NCBI GenBank assembly: GCA_010092695.1 | Contig: JAADJJ010000001.1 | Coordinates: 4,526,001-4,590,000, forward strand | Direction of reading: 5' to 3' | Length of the DNA stretch: 64,000 nt | DNA from: Enterobacteriaceae bacterium 4M9 | GTDB lineage: Bacteria; Pseudomonadota; Gammaproteobacteria; Enterobacterales; Enterobacteriaceae | In this document: piece by piece, positions 1 to 8,463 of the stretch | How positions within the stretch are numbered: position 1 is the first letter of the stretch | How the letters are laid out: the number at the start of each line of letters is the position of its first letter | Program-made: the position numbers and the translations under genes | The notes under the pieces: generated by a model | What the model saw: only the letters and a program-made list of their open reading frames with translations | The model's database searches: none | What the model was told of the DNA's origin: nothing

Positions 1-69
1 ATGTAACGATGGAAGTGATAAGCCAGGCACCGCCGGAATGGCCGATGATGCTGCCGTAAAGGCCGCCCG

Positions 70-89
70 CCGCCCCAAAACCGGGGCGG
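70..89. other. GC-rich hairpin after the permease stop codon
   Basis: A 7-bp GC stem (70-76 pairs with 83-89, six-base loop) lies directly beyond the stop codon of the minus-strand permease gene. No T-run follows it on the minus strand, so it could be an RNA-stabilising hairpin or a weak terminator. I see no supported gene in the first 89 bases. Confidence 0.4.
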
Positions 90-1217
90 TTATTTGCGCC
101 TGAGCAACATACGCAGGCGTCCACTATCGCGCACCAGTCCCACGCCCACGCCCAGCGCGGCGTAAAACGCCCCCAGCAGTAGCAAAATCAACACATCATG
201 CAGCGCCGAGTGCCAGGACAATCCCATCTGGTTCACGCCCGCTATCGCTTTGGTAGCCCAGGTAGACGGCAAAAAGGACGACACCACGCGCACCCAGTCC
301 GGCATGGCCTGGAGCGGCCAGATGGTTCCCGACAGATAAAACACCGGCATCGTAATGAACGACAGCGTCAGGTAAATCATTTCCACACTGCGCAGGCACT
401 CCGTTAGCAATTTACCCAGCCCCAGCACCGCCAGCAGAAACGGGAACGTCAGCAGCAAAATCTCCGGGATTGACGCCGTCTGGCGATAGCCCAGCACCCA
501 CGGCCAGAGCACAAACAACACAATAGACAGAAATAGCCAGATAGGCAGCAGCGCCGACAGCCCGCCGAGATAGACCGGCAGCGGCGGCTTACCCTGTGCC
601 CGCAAAACGATGCTGACGCGCACGCTGGCAATCATCAGCGAGTGTTGCAGTAGCATCACCAGCAGGCCCGGAAAAACAATGGCCGCAAAGCTGATGCCGG
701 GGTTAAACACATCCACCGCCTGGCCGACAATGGGTGAGAGGATGACCGTCGCCTGGCGTTCACTAAAGCCACTGCCGAGCATCAGCGCCATATCGTAGTG
801 GTTGAGCATCTCCTGATACGCCGCCACAACATCCTGCTGGATCTGGCCGTTTGCCAGGCGGTTGGTGGCATCGCCATACACCGGGATAGTCACCGCTTTG
901 CCACTAAGCAGTTTTTTCTCCAGGTCTGTTGGCATAATGATCACAGCAAACAATTTGCGCCAACCCAGATCGTGAATCGCCTCGTCCAGGTTGTCGTAAC
1001 TGCGCATGCTAATTTTGGAGGTCGCGTCGAGGTTGCGAATCAGCAGGCGGCTCGCCGGGCTGTGGTCCTGGTCCACCACCGCCACAGGCAGATCCCACAC
1101 CGTGCGGTGTGCATAAACGGTGCTCATAATGCACAGTGACACCAGCAGCATCAGCCACATTGGGCGCTCAAGCATGCCCATCAGCACTTTGGTGAAAGTA
1201 GCCCAGTAGCGACTCAC
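90..1217 (-). CDS. ABC-2 type permease, second of a pair (YhhJ/YbhR-like)
   Basis: A 375-residue inner-membrane protein with the ABC-2 export permease layout: one N-terminal membrane helix (about residues 15-36), a large extracytoplasmic domain (to about 170), then about five C-terminal helices ending in a short basic tail. A VVDQDHSP motif after the first helix is typical of this family (compare VVDNDNS in the upstream permease). The start overlaps the stop of the preceding permease by 4 bases, so the two are translationally coupled and probably form a heterodimeric channel. Third gene of an operon with an HlyD-type adaptor. No ATPase subunit is encoded in the visible part of the operon. Substrate unknown; drug or envelope-component efflux is typical of relatives. 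Confidence 0.85.
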   Translation of the reverse strand: MSRYWATFTKVLMGMLERPMWLMLLVSLCIMSTVYAHRTVWDLPVAVVDQDHSPASRLLIRNLDATSKISMRSYDNLDEAIHDLGWRKLFAVIIMPTDLEKKLLSGKAVTIPVYGDATNRLANGQIQQDVVAAYQEMLNHYDMALMLGSGFSERQATVILSPIVGQAVDVFNPGISFAAIVFPGLLVMLLQHSLMIASVRVSIVLRAQGKPPLPVYLGGLSALLPIWLFLSIVLFVLWPWVLGYRQTASIPEILLLTFPFLLAVLGLGKLLTECLRSVEMIYLTLSFITMPVFYLSGTIWPLQAMPDWVRVVSSFLPSTWATKAIAGVNQMGLSWHSALHDVLILLLLGAFYAALGVGVGLVRDSGRLRMLLRRK

Positions 1218-2368
1218 ACTACCACCTCCTGCTTACGCAGGCGCGCAGGCAGACGTTTTCGCACCAGCAGCCCGGCCACCAGCGGATAGAGAAGCAGCAT
1301 GGCGCAAACGCTGATAACAGGCCGCCCCGGTACCTGGCGCAGGAAGATGTCAAACATGGCAGACAGCGCGTGGGTAAGCGGTTCAATATTGGAAATAAGT
1401 TGTGCAATCGGCGGCATGGAGAGCGTTGGAATAACGGTGCCGGAAAACGTAAGCGCAATGCCCACCAGAATCCCCATCAACGTATAAGCGGTAATGGCGC
1501 TGCCGGTGAAAGTAAACAGCAGCAGGCCGATGCTTTGTGCCGCCATAACGTAAAAGAAGCCTACCAGCAGCATATACACCGGGTTGCCTACCACACGGGC
1601 ATCAAACACCCACACCAGCAACGCCAGTTCCACCATTAACAACGCGGTATAGCACAGCGTATAGGGCGCAATTTTGCCTAAAAGCGACATGCTGAACGAG
1701 CTTGAATAGATAAGCGGCTTGCTGCGCGCCAGCACGTAAATCATGCAGGTGACGACAAAAAGCTGTAGCAGATGGATAGTGGCAGCAAACTGCTGGTAAT
1801 AGACGTAGCTGCCGCTGGCGTTAAACAGGCTGTCGTAGGACATGCTCACCTGGGCAAGCGTCGGCAGCGTTTTACCGATACTGGCGGCAACTATCGGGCG
1901 GAATTGGGTATTCAGGTCGGTGATGAGGGCGCTGAAGTCCTGGGTGGAATACAGCCCGGCGCCATAAAACAGCGCGTTATAGTAGAAGATGACGCTGGGC
2001 TGGCGCCCTGCCAGCACATCGGCTTCAAAATTAAGCGGAATATACAGCACACCGTAATCCTGCGCGCTGCGTAGCCGCTCTTTTGCCTCCTCCAGCCCGC
2101 CCGATACCGGTGCCAGACGAGCGTGCGAACCGGCATCGAGCTTGCGCACCAGTTGGCGCGAAAGCTGGCTGTTGTCGTTATCCACCACCGACACCGGCAG
2201 TTCCATCAGCGTACCTTCGGAGAAGTTACTGCCAATCAGTCCAAACAACAGCAGCGGGAAGCACCAGCCAAGCCAGTGCATGACGGGTTTACGAAACGCG
2301 GCGCGGACTTCCCGGCGAAAGGCGAGGCTGAAGCAGTTCCAGCCAACCCTCAGACCTTCCATTGCCAT
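1214..2368 (-). CDS. ABC-2 type permease, first of a pair (YbhS/YhhJ-like)
   Basis: A 384-residue ABC-2 type permease with the same topology as its downstream partner: one N-terminal helix (about residues 28-46), a periplasmic domain with a VVDNDNS motif, and five to six C-terminal helices. It overlaps the end of the HlyD-type adaptor gene by 19 bases and the next permease by 4 bases, so all three are one transcription unit. In YbhGFSR- and YhiI-RbbA-YhhJ-type systems such permeases work with a membrane-fusion protein and an ATPase. Here the adaptor is present and the ATPase is not seen. Function as a transporter permease is clear from topology; the substrate is not. Confidence 0.85.
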   Translation of the reverse strand: MAMEGLRVGWNCFSLAFRREVRAAFRKPVMHWLGWCFPLLLFGLIGSNFSEGTLMELPVSVVDNDNSQLSRQLVRKLDAGSHARLAPVSGGLEEAKERLRSAQDYGVLYIPLNFEADVLAGRQPSVIFYYNALFYGAGLYSTQDFSALITDLNTQFRPIVAASIGKTLPTLAQVSMSYDSLFNASGSYVYYQQFAATIHLLQLFVVTCMIYVLARSKPLIYSSSFSMSLLGKIAPYTLCYTALLMVELALLVWVFDARVVGNPVYMLLVGFFYVMAAQSIGLLLFTFTGSAITAYTLMGILVGIALTFSGTVIPTLSMPPIAQLISNIEPLTHALSAMFDIFLRQVPGRPVISVCAMLLLYPLVAGLLVRKRLPARLRKQEVVV

Positions 2369-3321
2369 AGCGCACTCATTCCCTGTCGTAGTCCGTCAAC
2401 CGGCTGGGTCGGCCACAGGCGGACCTCAAAAGTTTTTAAATCAAAATCACCGGTTGCCCGCGTGGCACGGCGAGTGGCGTAATCGCCAAGCGGCGCAATA
2501 TAGTGCACCTCGGCCTCAATAATCTGGTTATCAAGGCCTGGCACCCGCAGGTTCACTTTATCGCCTTTACGCACGTGAGCGAGAATGTCTTCACGCAGGT
2601 TAAAAACAAAATACGCCTGCGGCTGGCGCACCAGCGTAAGTAATGGACTGGAGGCGTTGAGCAACTCACCCACTTCGGCAGGAATAGGCCCGACTTCACC
2701 GTCCACTGGCGAGCGCACGTTGAGATCGTCAGTCTGAACTTTTATCTCCAGCAACTGCTGCTCGGCCTGGCGCAACTGGGCGGCATACATAGCACGCTGC
2801 TCAACGCGGTCGCCGTTGATGCCTTCATCAAGATTGGCTTTTGCCGCCTGCACTTTCTCCCAGGCCGCATCGCGCGTACTGCGCGACTGCTCAAGCTCCT
2901 GGGCCGACACATAGCCTTTCGCCGCGACGCTCTGGTTACGTGCGTAAATATCCTGCGCGTTGCGGTAATCGGCCTGAGCCTGTGCAAGCGTTGCCTTCAG
3001 ATTACGAATGCTTTCTTCGCGGGTGCCGTTCATGGACAGACTAAGTTGAGCCTCAGCCTGGTCGCGGCTGGCCTGCGCGGCCTGAAGTTGTGCCACCAAC
3101 TCGGGCGCCTCCAGCTTCATTAATAGCTGGCCTGCTTTAACATCGTCACCGCGTTCCACCAGTCGCTCCACCACGCGCCCTTTGGCTTTTGACGTGACAA
3201 TCACTTCCGGTGCATCCACTTCGCCCTGCAACAGCAGGCTCTGGTTCTGAGCGCGAAATAACACTGCAAGCGAGACGGCGACCACAACCAACAGTAGCGT
3301 GAATAAGGTCTTTTTCTTCAC
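2350..3321 (-). CDS. HlyD-family periplasmic adaptor (membrane fusion protein)
   Basis: A 323-residue membrane-fusion protein of the HlyD/EmrA/YbhG family. It has an N-terminal signal anchor (residues 5-22), a lipoyl/barrel-sandwich half (GEVDAPEVIVTSKAKGRV), a long alpha-helical hairpin rich in Ala, Gln and Glu (about 80-195), the second lipoyl half (VRSPVDGEVG) and a C-terminal beta-barrel domain. It would bridge the two inner-membrane permeases encoded just downstream to an outer-membrane channel such as TolC. First gene of the operon; its 3' end overlaps the first permease by 19 bases. The 166 bases upstream hold no obvious regulator gene. Confidence 0.88.
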   Translation of the reverse strand: MKKKTLFTLLLVVVAVSLAVLFRAQNQSLLLQGEVDAPEVIVTSKAKGRVVERLVERGDDVKAGQLLMKLEAPELVAQLQAAQASRDQAEAQLSLSMNGTREESIRNLKATLAQAQADYRNAQDIYARNQSVAAKGYVSAQELEQSRSTRDAAWEKVQAAKANLDEGINGDRVEQRAMYAAQLRQAEQQLLEIKVQTDDLNVRSPVDGEVGPIPAEVGELLNASSPLLTLVRQPQAYFVFNLREDILAHVRKGDKVNLRVPGLDNQIIEAEVHYIAPLGDYATRRATRATGDFDLKTFEVRLWPTQPVDGLRQGMSALWQWKV

Positions 3322-3458
3322 CGGCGCGGCCTCCGGCTCAACGTAACGAATTCCATCTCGGTTCCTTATTTAGGATTTATAAATAGCGTAACACACGCCA
3401 TTCTGGCCGATGGAGCAATTCGCCACATCCTTGCGAGGGGTAATGAGGGAAAGGTATC

Positions 3459-3476
3459 GCCCGCCAGTCAGCGGGC
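3459..3476 (-). terminator. possible terminator of the diguanylate cyclase gene
   Basis: A 6-bp GC stem (3459-3464 with 3471-3476, six-base loop) lies just past the stop of the cyclase gene. On the minus strand it is followed by a weak pyrimidine-rich stretch rather than a clean T-run, so termination is only plausible. Confidence 0.35.
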
Positions 3477-3487
3477 TGAAGAGGGGT

Positions 3488-4987
3488 TCAGGAGGCGCCT
3501 CTTTTGGCGTTATACATCAGGCTGTCGGCATGGGCGATAGCCTCATTCATTGCCATACCGCGCGCAATCTCCGTCACGCCATAGCTAATAGAAAGTTTCA
3601 TCTGGGTGCTGAACAGAGAAATATCATATTCAATCCGTTCCATGCAGGCCTGCGCCTGGGACACGCTGGCATTTTCAAACACAATGAGAAACTCATCGCC
3701 ACCCATGCGAATAGCATAATCGGTTTCGCGGTTAATGCGCCCAATAATGGATTGCCCGATATGCCTGAGCGCGCTGTCGCCGGTCGGGTGACCGTGGGTA
3801 TCGTTGATGAATTTAAACTCATCGCAGTCAATCATGACCAGCGCCCCCGGCGTAACGGCTTTCTGGTTTTCCAGCCGCTGGAGCAGGCTGCGGTTATACA
3901 ACCCCGTTAGCGGATCGCGCAGCGCGCGCTCGCGCGCCACGCGCGCCGTGCTGCTGTAAATCAGGTAGATGGCAATGAAACACAGCATGATGAGCGCCAG
4001 GATGATTAAGTCAGTGCGCCCGCTCTGGGTCAGGTAATAGCGCAGCGGGCTAATCGACACGATAACCTCGTAGCGTTCGTTGATAGAGGCGCGCATTTCT
4101 TTGGCATCGCTACTTTCGCCGACAACACGAAATTCGGTATTAGTTTGTTTATCCAGCAGGAAGACATTAAGAAAGCGGTTCTTTTTATGGATACCGAGAC
4201 TCTGCACAATCCCCTGCAGTTCGCTCTGCTGATAGTCAAAACACAGCCAGCCCAGCACAATGTCGTCGCGGTTTTGATCCAGCACCGCGTGCTGCACGGT
4301 AATTACCGGCGAGCCAGAGATGGAGTCAATATACACCGGCGAGACTTCTTCCGAGCGCGCGGCAGGCTCAGTGCGCAGTTTCTGGTTAAGCCACATACCG
4401 TATTGTGGCATGGTAAAAATGCCATAGTGTTTGCTGCTGTCGGGCTGGAACACAAACTGTGACAGCGGCATTTTGTTGGCGATATACATGAATTGATTAT
4501 CGCGCGAGAAGAAATAGCGGCGCTCCATTTTGCTGTAGCGCGAATCTTTGCTTTCAATCTCTGTTGCCATATCAATAGCCTGAGCCAGCCGCAGCGTATC
4601 CTGCGTCAGCGGGCGCACGGACTGCAGCGTTCCGCGCAGCGTGCTGTTAGGTTGGCTCTCATACAGATTCACGCCGTAAATATTATGGTCGCGATCGTAC
4701 TCCTGATGGCTATCAGCGCTGCGGGTTTCATCACGCTTGAGGCGCATGTACAGCACCGATACGGCGTCGGCAAAGCTTTCGTTGTGGTGCAGATCGCTTT
4801 CAATCGCCCGGGCCAGTTCGTTAGCGGCAGATTCGGCAATGGACAGCTGGCGCTGGTACGAGAAAAACCCCAGCATTGCGGTGACCAGCAAAAAACCGGT
4901 CAGCGTCACGGCAATAACAAATATTTTTGAATCAAGGCGGGATAACCGACTCTCACTGATCATCTGTTCGGACTCAATCGCATTCAC
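3488..4987 (-). CDS. membrane-anchored diguanylate cyclase (GGDEF)
   Basis: A 499-residue protein made of a short N-terminus, a membrane helix (about residues 22-45), a periplasmic sensor region of about 280 residues, a second helix (325-345) and a C-terminal GGDEF domain. The active-site motif GGDEF (about 429-433) is intact. An RETD inhibitory-site motif (RxxD) lies five residues before it, so product feedback is expected. It should make cyclic-di-GMP from GTP in response to an extracytoplasmic signal. The GTG start at 4987 is chosen because a TGGAG ribosome site lies 8 bases upstream. The frame stays open to a GTG at 5035, and an ATG at 4963 is possible. No partner gene is adjacent. Specific ortholog not recognised. 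Confidence 0.88.
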   Translation of the reverse strand: MNAIESEQMISESRLSRLDSKIFVIAVTLTGFLLVTAMLGFFSYQRQLSIAESAANELARAIESDLHHNESFADAVSVLYMRLKRDETRSADSHQEYDRDHNIYGVNLYESQPNSTLRGTLQSVRPLTQDTLRLAQAIDMATEIESKDSRYSKMERRYFFSRDNQFMYIANKMPLSQFVFQPDSSKHYGIFTMPQYGMWLNQKLRTEPAARSEEVSPVYIDSISGSPVITVQHAVLDQNRDDIVLGWLCFDYQQSELQGIVQSLGIHKKNRFLNVFLLDKQTNTEFRVVGESSDAKEMRASINERYEVIVSISPLRYYLTQSGRTDLIILALIMLCFIAIYLIYSSTARVARERALRDPLTGLYNRSLLQRLENQKAVTPGALVMIDCDEFKFINDTHGHPTGDSALRHIGQSIIGRINRETDYAIRMGGDEFLIVFENASVSQAQACMERIEYDISLFSTQMKLSISYGVTEIARGMAMNEAIAHADSLMYNAKRGAS

Positions 4988-6000
4988 TGCATAAACTCCA
5001 GGAAAAACATTCTGAAAGCGTGCGTTGTGGAGCACGACTTCAGAACGCTTAAGCCGACCGGGCGGTCACTACCGGCACTACGTTCGGCAAAAATGTTTTA
5101 TCACTGCGTCCATGCGAATTGCTGAAAAGTGCATATAACAGAACGCGCTCTGCGCGCCAGAGTCTGTTTTAATCCCGTATTCAGCGGGGCTTGCGGCTTT
5201 TCACATCCTCAAAGGTAAACATCAGGGGAGCACAACCAACGAATAAATACAGGCAACTCTCCTTTGAGGGAGCGGTTTGCGTCCAGTAAAAATGATGAAT
5301 ACGCCTGAACTGCAACAAGCGGCTATGCTTTGTTAATTATTGTTTGTGTTAAATATAAAGAAATGAGCTTGTTTGTAGGGATGGATTTCAGCACCTCAAA
5401 ATCGTGCACAGCTTATCATTTCTCATTCAAATCACAATTCAATTGTATCAAATTTATTCGATAACAGAACTATCTTATTCATTGATAGAAACGATACATC
5501 CCGCTGCGGGCATGACATGGTGTTTTGACAGCCTCATCTGCCCGATGGGTGTTTACTTAACGAAATACACCTCAATCATTAATGCCGAATTAATAATTGA
5601 GGTGTGCTGTTAACATTATTTTTTATTATTTTTCCATACCTTATCTCGCGGGGAAATGGGCTATTTATTGCTTTGCCTGGATTTACCGCATAGCAGCGCC
5701 AGCTTGCTACACAGTGGTGATTCCATATCACCCGTCGCCTTAATTCACGCCTATTTTTCCCGCCGGACTTATCTGGCAAAGTCTAATTCTTACTGACGCT
5801 TATTAAACGGCTTCGCGTAATTTGCCCGACAATAACCATGCACATAGTAATGATATTATCCGGACCAGGCCTGCGAAGAATGAAACCGCGCCGCCGATAT
5901 AACGGCCTGACCCGGCGCAAGACAGGGTGAATACAAAGGCCTGTACTCACAACGGTGTCTGTGCGTGCTCATGGTTTGCAGCAGAGGGCACCGGACAGAA
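4988..6000. other. 1-kb AT-rich intergenic region
   Basis: No convincing gene is seen between the diguanylate cyclase and arsH. The stretch is AT-rich in its centre (about 5320-5640) and holds short unsupported reading frames and one strong inverted repeat at 5568-5604. It probably carries the promoter of the cyclase gene (right after 4987) and the 3' end of the arsH transcript (just before 6001). Its low GC compared with its flanks fits an insertion boundary of the arsenic island. Confidence 0.5.
5568..5604. repeat. AT-rich inverted repeat
   Basis: Two arms of 9 and 6 bp (CACCTCAAT/ATTGAGGTG outside, ATTAAT/ATTAAT inside, separated by one C/A mismatch) surround a 5-base loop. A T-rich stretch follows on the plus strand, so it may be a terminator, an operator or an element end. 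Confidence 0.6.
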
Positions 6001-6720
6001 TTAAATCTTTGCCTGGCTCACCCTCTCAGACAGCGCCTGATGTGTCTCCTTACGCTCGCTGTAGCGGTCTGCAAGGTAGTCGGTATGGCCTTTTAGCAAC
6101 AGCGTTATCTTGAACAGCTCCTCCGTGACATCCACAATCCGCTCATACCAGGACGACGGCTTCATACGGCCATTTTCATCAAATTCCTGCCATGCTTTGG
6201 CAACCGAAGACTGGTTTGGAATGGTGAACATCCTCATCCAGCGCCCCAGGATCCGCATCTGGTTGACGGCATTAAAAGACTGCGAGCCGCCGCAGACCTG
6301 CATAAGCGCCAGCGTTTTACCCTGTGAAGGGCGAATCGCGCCTTCGTTTAAAGGGATCCAGTCTATCTGCGCCTTCATCACCGAACTCATGGCTCCGTGA
6401 CGCTCCGGCGAACTCCAGACCATGCCGTCACACCACCTCACCAACTCGCGTAGCTCCACTACCTTCGGATGGGTTTGCGGCGCGTCGTCCGGCAGAGGGA
6501 GACCCGACGGGTTAAACATTTTTACTTCGGCCCCCATCCTGACCAGAAGGCGACCCGCTTCTTCAGCGGCAAAACGGCTGTATGAGCGCTCGCGCACTGA
6601 ACCATACAACACCAGTATTCGCGGTGCGGCGTTAGCGTGAAGGCGCTCGGCAATGCTGTCGTCAAAAAAGTGAGGGTCAATAGCAGGTAAATTTTCCACA
6701 GGCCGTTCCTTAATCTCCAT
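6001..6720 (-). CDS. arsH: ArsH, NADPH-dependent FMN reductase / organoarsenical oxidase
   Basis: A flavodoxin-like ArsH protein, 239 residues from the ATG at 6720. ArsH proteins bind FMN and use NADPH to oxidise trivalent organoarsenicals or reduce other substrates, adding to arsenic resistance. Diagnostic pieces are the flavin phosphate-loop motif YGSVRERSYS, the SSPERHGAMSSVMK segment and VCGGSQSFNAVNQ. The gene is divergent from arsR, and its frame stays open through the shared operator to a GTG at 6783. The ATG at 6720 is favoured because homologs start near the LPAIDPHFF segment and because a start at 6741 would lie inside the operator. No strong ribosome site precedes any candidate, so the start is uncertain. 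Confidence 0.9.
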   Translation of the reverse strand: MEIKERPVENLPAIDPHFFDDSIAERLHANAAPRILVLYGSVRERSYSRFAAEEAGRLLVRMGAEVKMFNPSGLPLPDDAPQTHPKVVELRELVRWCDGMVWSSPERHGAMSSVMKAQIDWIPLNEGAIRPSQGKTLALMQVCGGSQSFNAVNQMRILGRWMRMFTIPNQSSVAKAWQEFDENGRMKPSSWYERIVDVTEELFKITLLLKGHTDYLADRYSERKETHQALSERVSQAKI

Positions 6721-6738
6721 GGAGGGTTTCAAAGCAAA

Positions 6739-6760
6739 CATATATGATTTAGCATATGTG
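6739..6760. promoter_or_regulatory. candidate ArsR operator between arsH and arsR
   Basis: An imperfect palindrome with 8-base arms (CATATATG and CATATGTG, six-base spacer) lies between the divergent arsH and arsR genes, just upstream of the arsR ribosome site. ArsR repressors bind such AT-rich dyads. One site could control both directions. Assignment is by position and symmetry only. Confidence 0.55.
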
Positions 6761-6786
6761 TTTGTGTAAGTAAATTGAGGCACACA

Positions 6787-7119
6787 ATGCTACAGCCTGT
6801 TCAGCTCTTCAAAATTCTTTGTGACGAAACCCGGTTGGCTGTTGTGTTACTGCTAAGAGAAGCCGGTGAGCTCTGCGTTTGTGATATCTGCACTGCAACG
6901 GCGCAACCGCAGCCTAAGGTGTCAAGGCATATGGCTATTTTGCGCGATGCCGGGCTGGTCATCGACCGCCGGGAAGGCAAGTGGATCTACTATCGGCTTT
7001 CTTCTCATATGCCTGCCTGGGCGGCAGATACCATCACCACGGTATGGAATTGCCAGCGGGAAACGGTGCGGGAAACGGTGCGGGAAACGCTGGAAAACAA
7101 AACGGCTGGTTTGTGCTGA
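6787..7119 (+). CDS. arsR: ArsR, arsenite-responsive repressor
   Basis: A 110-residue ArsR/SmtB-family winged-helix repressor. It carries the metalloid-binding ELCVCDIC motif with the cysteine pair that senses As(III)/Sb(III), followed by the recognition helix region QPKVSRHMAILRDAGL and the wing GKWIYYRLS. ATG 6787 is chosen over the in-frame TTG at 6775 because TTGAGG sits 6 bases upstream and the resulting N-terminus LQPVQLFKIL matches E. coli ArsR. The C-terminus has a repeated RETVRETVRETL stretch from a near-perfect short tandem repeat in the DNA around 7057-7092. First gene of arsRBC; releases its operator when arsenite binds. Confidence 0.93.
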   Translation: MLQPVQLFKILCDETRLAVVLLLREAGELCVCDICTATAQPQPKVSRHMAILRDAGLVIDRREGKWIYYRLSSHMPAWAADTITTVWNCQRETVRETVRETLENKTAGLC

Positions 7120-7161
7120 CCGCTAATCACATTCACAAAAACATATTTGATGGAGTCAAAC

Positions 7162-8451
7162 ATGTTACTGGCAGGGCCCCTCTTTTTGTTCACGCTTATC
7201 CTTGTTATCTGGCAGCCCAGGGGATTAAGCATTGGATGGAGCGCGAGCATCGGCGCTGTGCTGGCGCTCATTTCAGGCGTCATTCACGTTGGCGATATTC
7301 CCGTTGTCTGGAATATTGTCTGGAATGCGACAGCGGCATTCATTGCCGTCATCATTATTAGCCTGCTGCTGGATGAATCCGGTTTTTTTGAATGGGCAGC
7401 ACTGCACGTTGCGCGCTGGGGAAACGGGCGCGGTCGCCTGCTGTTCACCTGGATTGTGTTGCTGGGTGCCGCCGTCGCGGCTTTATTTGCCAACGATGGC
7501 GCCGCCCTCATCCTGACGCCCATCGTCATTGCCATGCTGCTGGCGCTGGGGTTCAGTCAACGCGCCACGCTGGCCTTTGTCATGGCCGCAGGCTTCATTG
7601 CGGATACGGCGAGTTTACCGCTGATAGTCTCGAACCTGGTCAATATCGTCTCCGCTGACTTTTTCAGCCTGGGATTCACCCGCTACGCCAGCGTTATGGT
7701 GCCTGTGGATATCGCGGCCATTATCGCCACACTGGTCACCCTGCATCTTTTCTTTCGCAAAGATATCCCGCCGGTCTATGCGCTTTCCCGGCTTAACGCC
7801 CCCGCCAGCGCCATTAAGGACGGTGCGACGTTTAAAGCCGGCTGGGTCGTACTGCTTCTTTTGCTGGCAGGGTTCTTCCTGCTGGAGCCGCTCGGTATCC
7901 CGGTAAGTGCCATTGCGGCTGTGGGCGCGTTGATTTTGTTTGTGGTCGCCCGAAAAAGCCGGGTCATCAACACCGGCAAGGTGCTCAAAGGCGCGCCGTG
8001 GCAAATCGTGATTTTCTCGCTCGGAATGTACCTTGTGGTCTATGGATTACGAAATGCAGGCCTGACCGGGTATCTCTCTGGCCTGTTAAACGGGCTGGCA
8101 GAACAGGGTTTGTGGGTTGCCACGCTCGGCACCGGTTTCCTGAGCGCCTTTTTGTCTTCTGTCATGAATAACATGCCGACGGTGCTGATTGGCGCCCTCT
8201 CCATTGACGCCAGCGCGGCATCCGGCCCCATCAAAGAGGCCATGATTTATGCCAATGTGATTGGTTGTGATTTAGGGCCTAAAATCACGCCAATAGGCAG
8301 TCTGGCAACGCTTCTCTGGCTGCATGTGCTTGCTCAGAAAAATGTGACCATCAGCTGGGGATATTATTTGCGCACCGGCATCATCATGACGCTGCCGGTG
8401 CTGCTGGTAACGCTGAGCGCGCTGGCGCTGCGGCTGACTTTTTCTCTTTAA
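7162..8451 (+). CDS. arsB: ArsB, arsenite/antimonite efflux permease
   Basis: A 429-residue inner-membrane permease with about twelve hydrophobic helices, almost colinear with E. coli ArsB (for example LFANDGAALILTPIVIAM, GFIADTASLPL, IYANVIGCDLGPKITPIGS). It expels As(III) and Sb(III) using the proton motive force, or with an ArsA ATPase, which is not encoded here. The ATG at 7162 has a TGGAG site 6 bases upstream and matches the E. coli start; an ATG 15 bases earlier is less likely. It lies 42 bases after arsR and 12 bases before arsC. Confidence 0.95.
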   Translation: MLLAGPLFLFTLILVIWQPRGLSIGWSASIGAVLALISGVIHVGDIPVVWNIVWNATAAFIAVIIISLLLDESGFFEWAALHVARWGNGRGRLLFTWIVLLGAAVAALFANDGAALILTPIVIAMLLALGFSQRATLAFVMAAGFIADTASLPLIVSNLVNIVSADFFSLGFTRYASVMVPVDIAAIIATLVTLHLFFRKDIPPVYALSRLNAPASAIKDGATFKAGWVVLLLLLAGFFLLEPLGIPVSAIAAVGALILFVVARKSRVINTGKVLKGAPWQIVIFSLGMYLVVYGLRNAGLTGYLSGLLNGLAEQGLWVATLGTGFLSAFLSSVMNNMPTVLIGALSIDASAASGPIKEAMIYANVIGCDLGPKITPIGSLATLLWLHVLAQKNVTISWGYYLRTGIIMTLPVLLVTLSALALRLTFSL

Positions 8452-8463
8452 CGGTATAACACA

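Noticed and set aside
5404..5613. 69-codon plus-strand frame in the cyclase-arsH gap
   Set aside because: No ribosome site, no family features, and it ends inside the inverted repeat. AT-rich chance frame.
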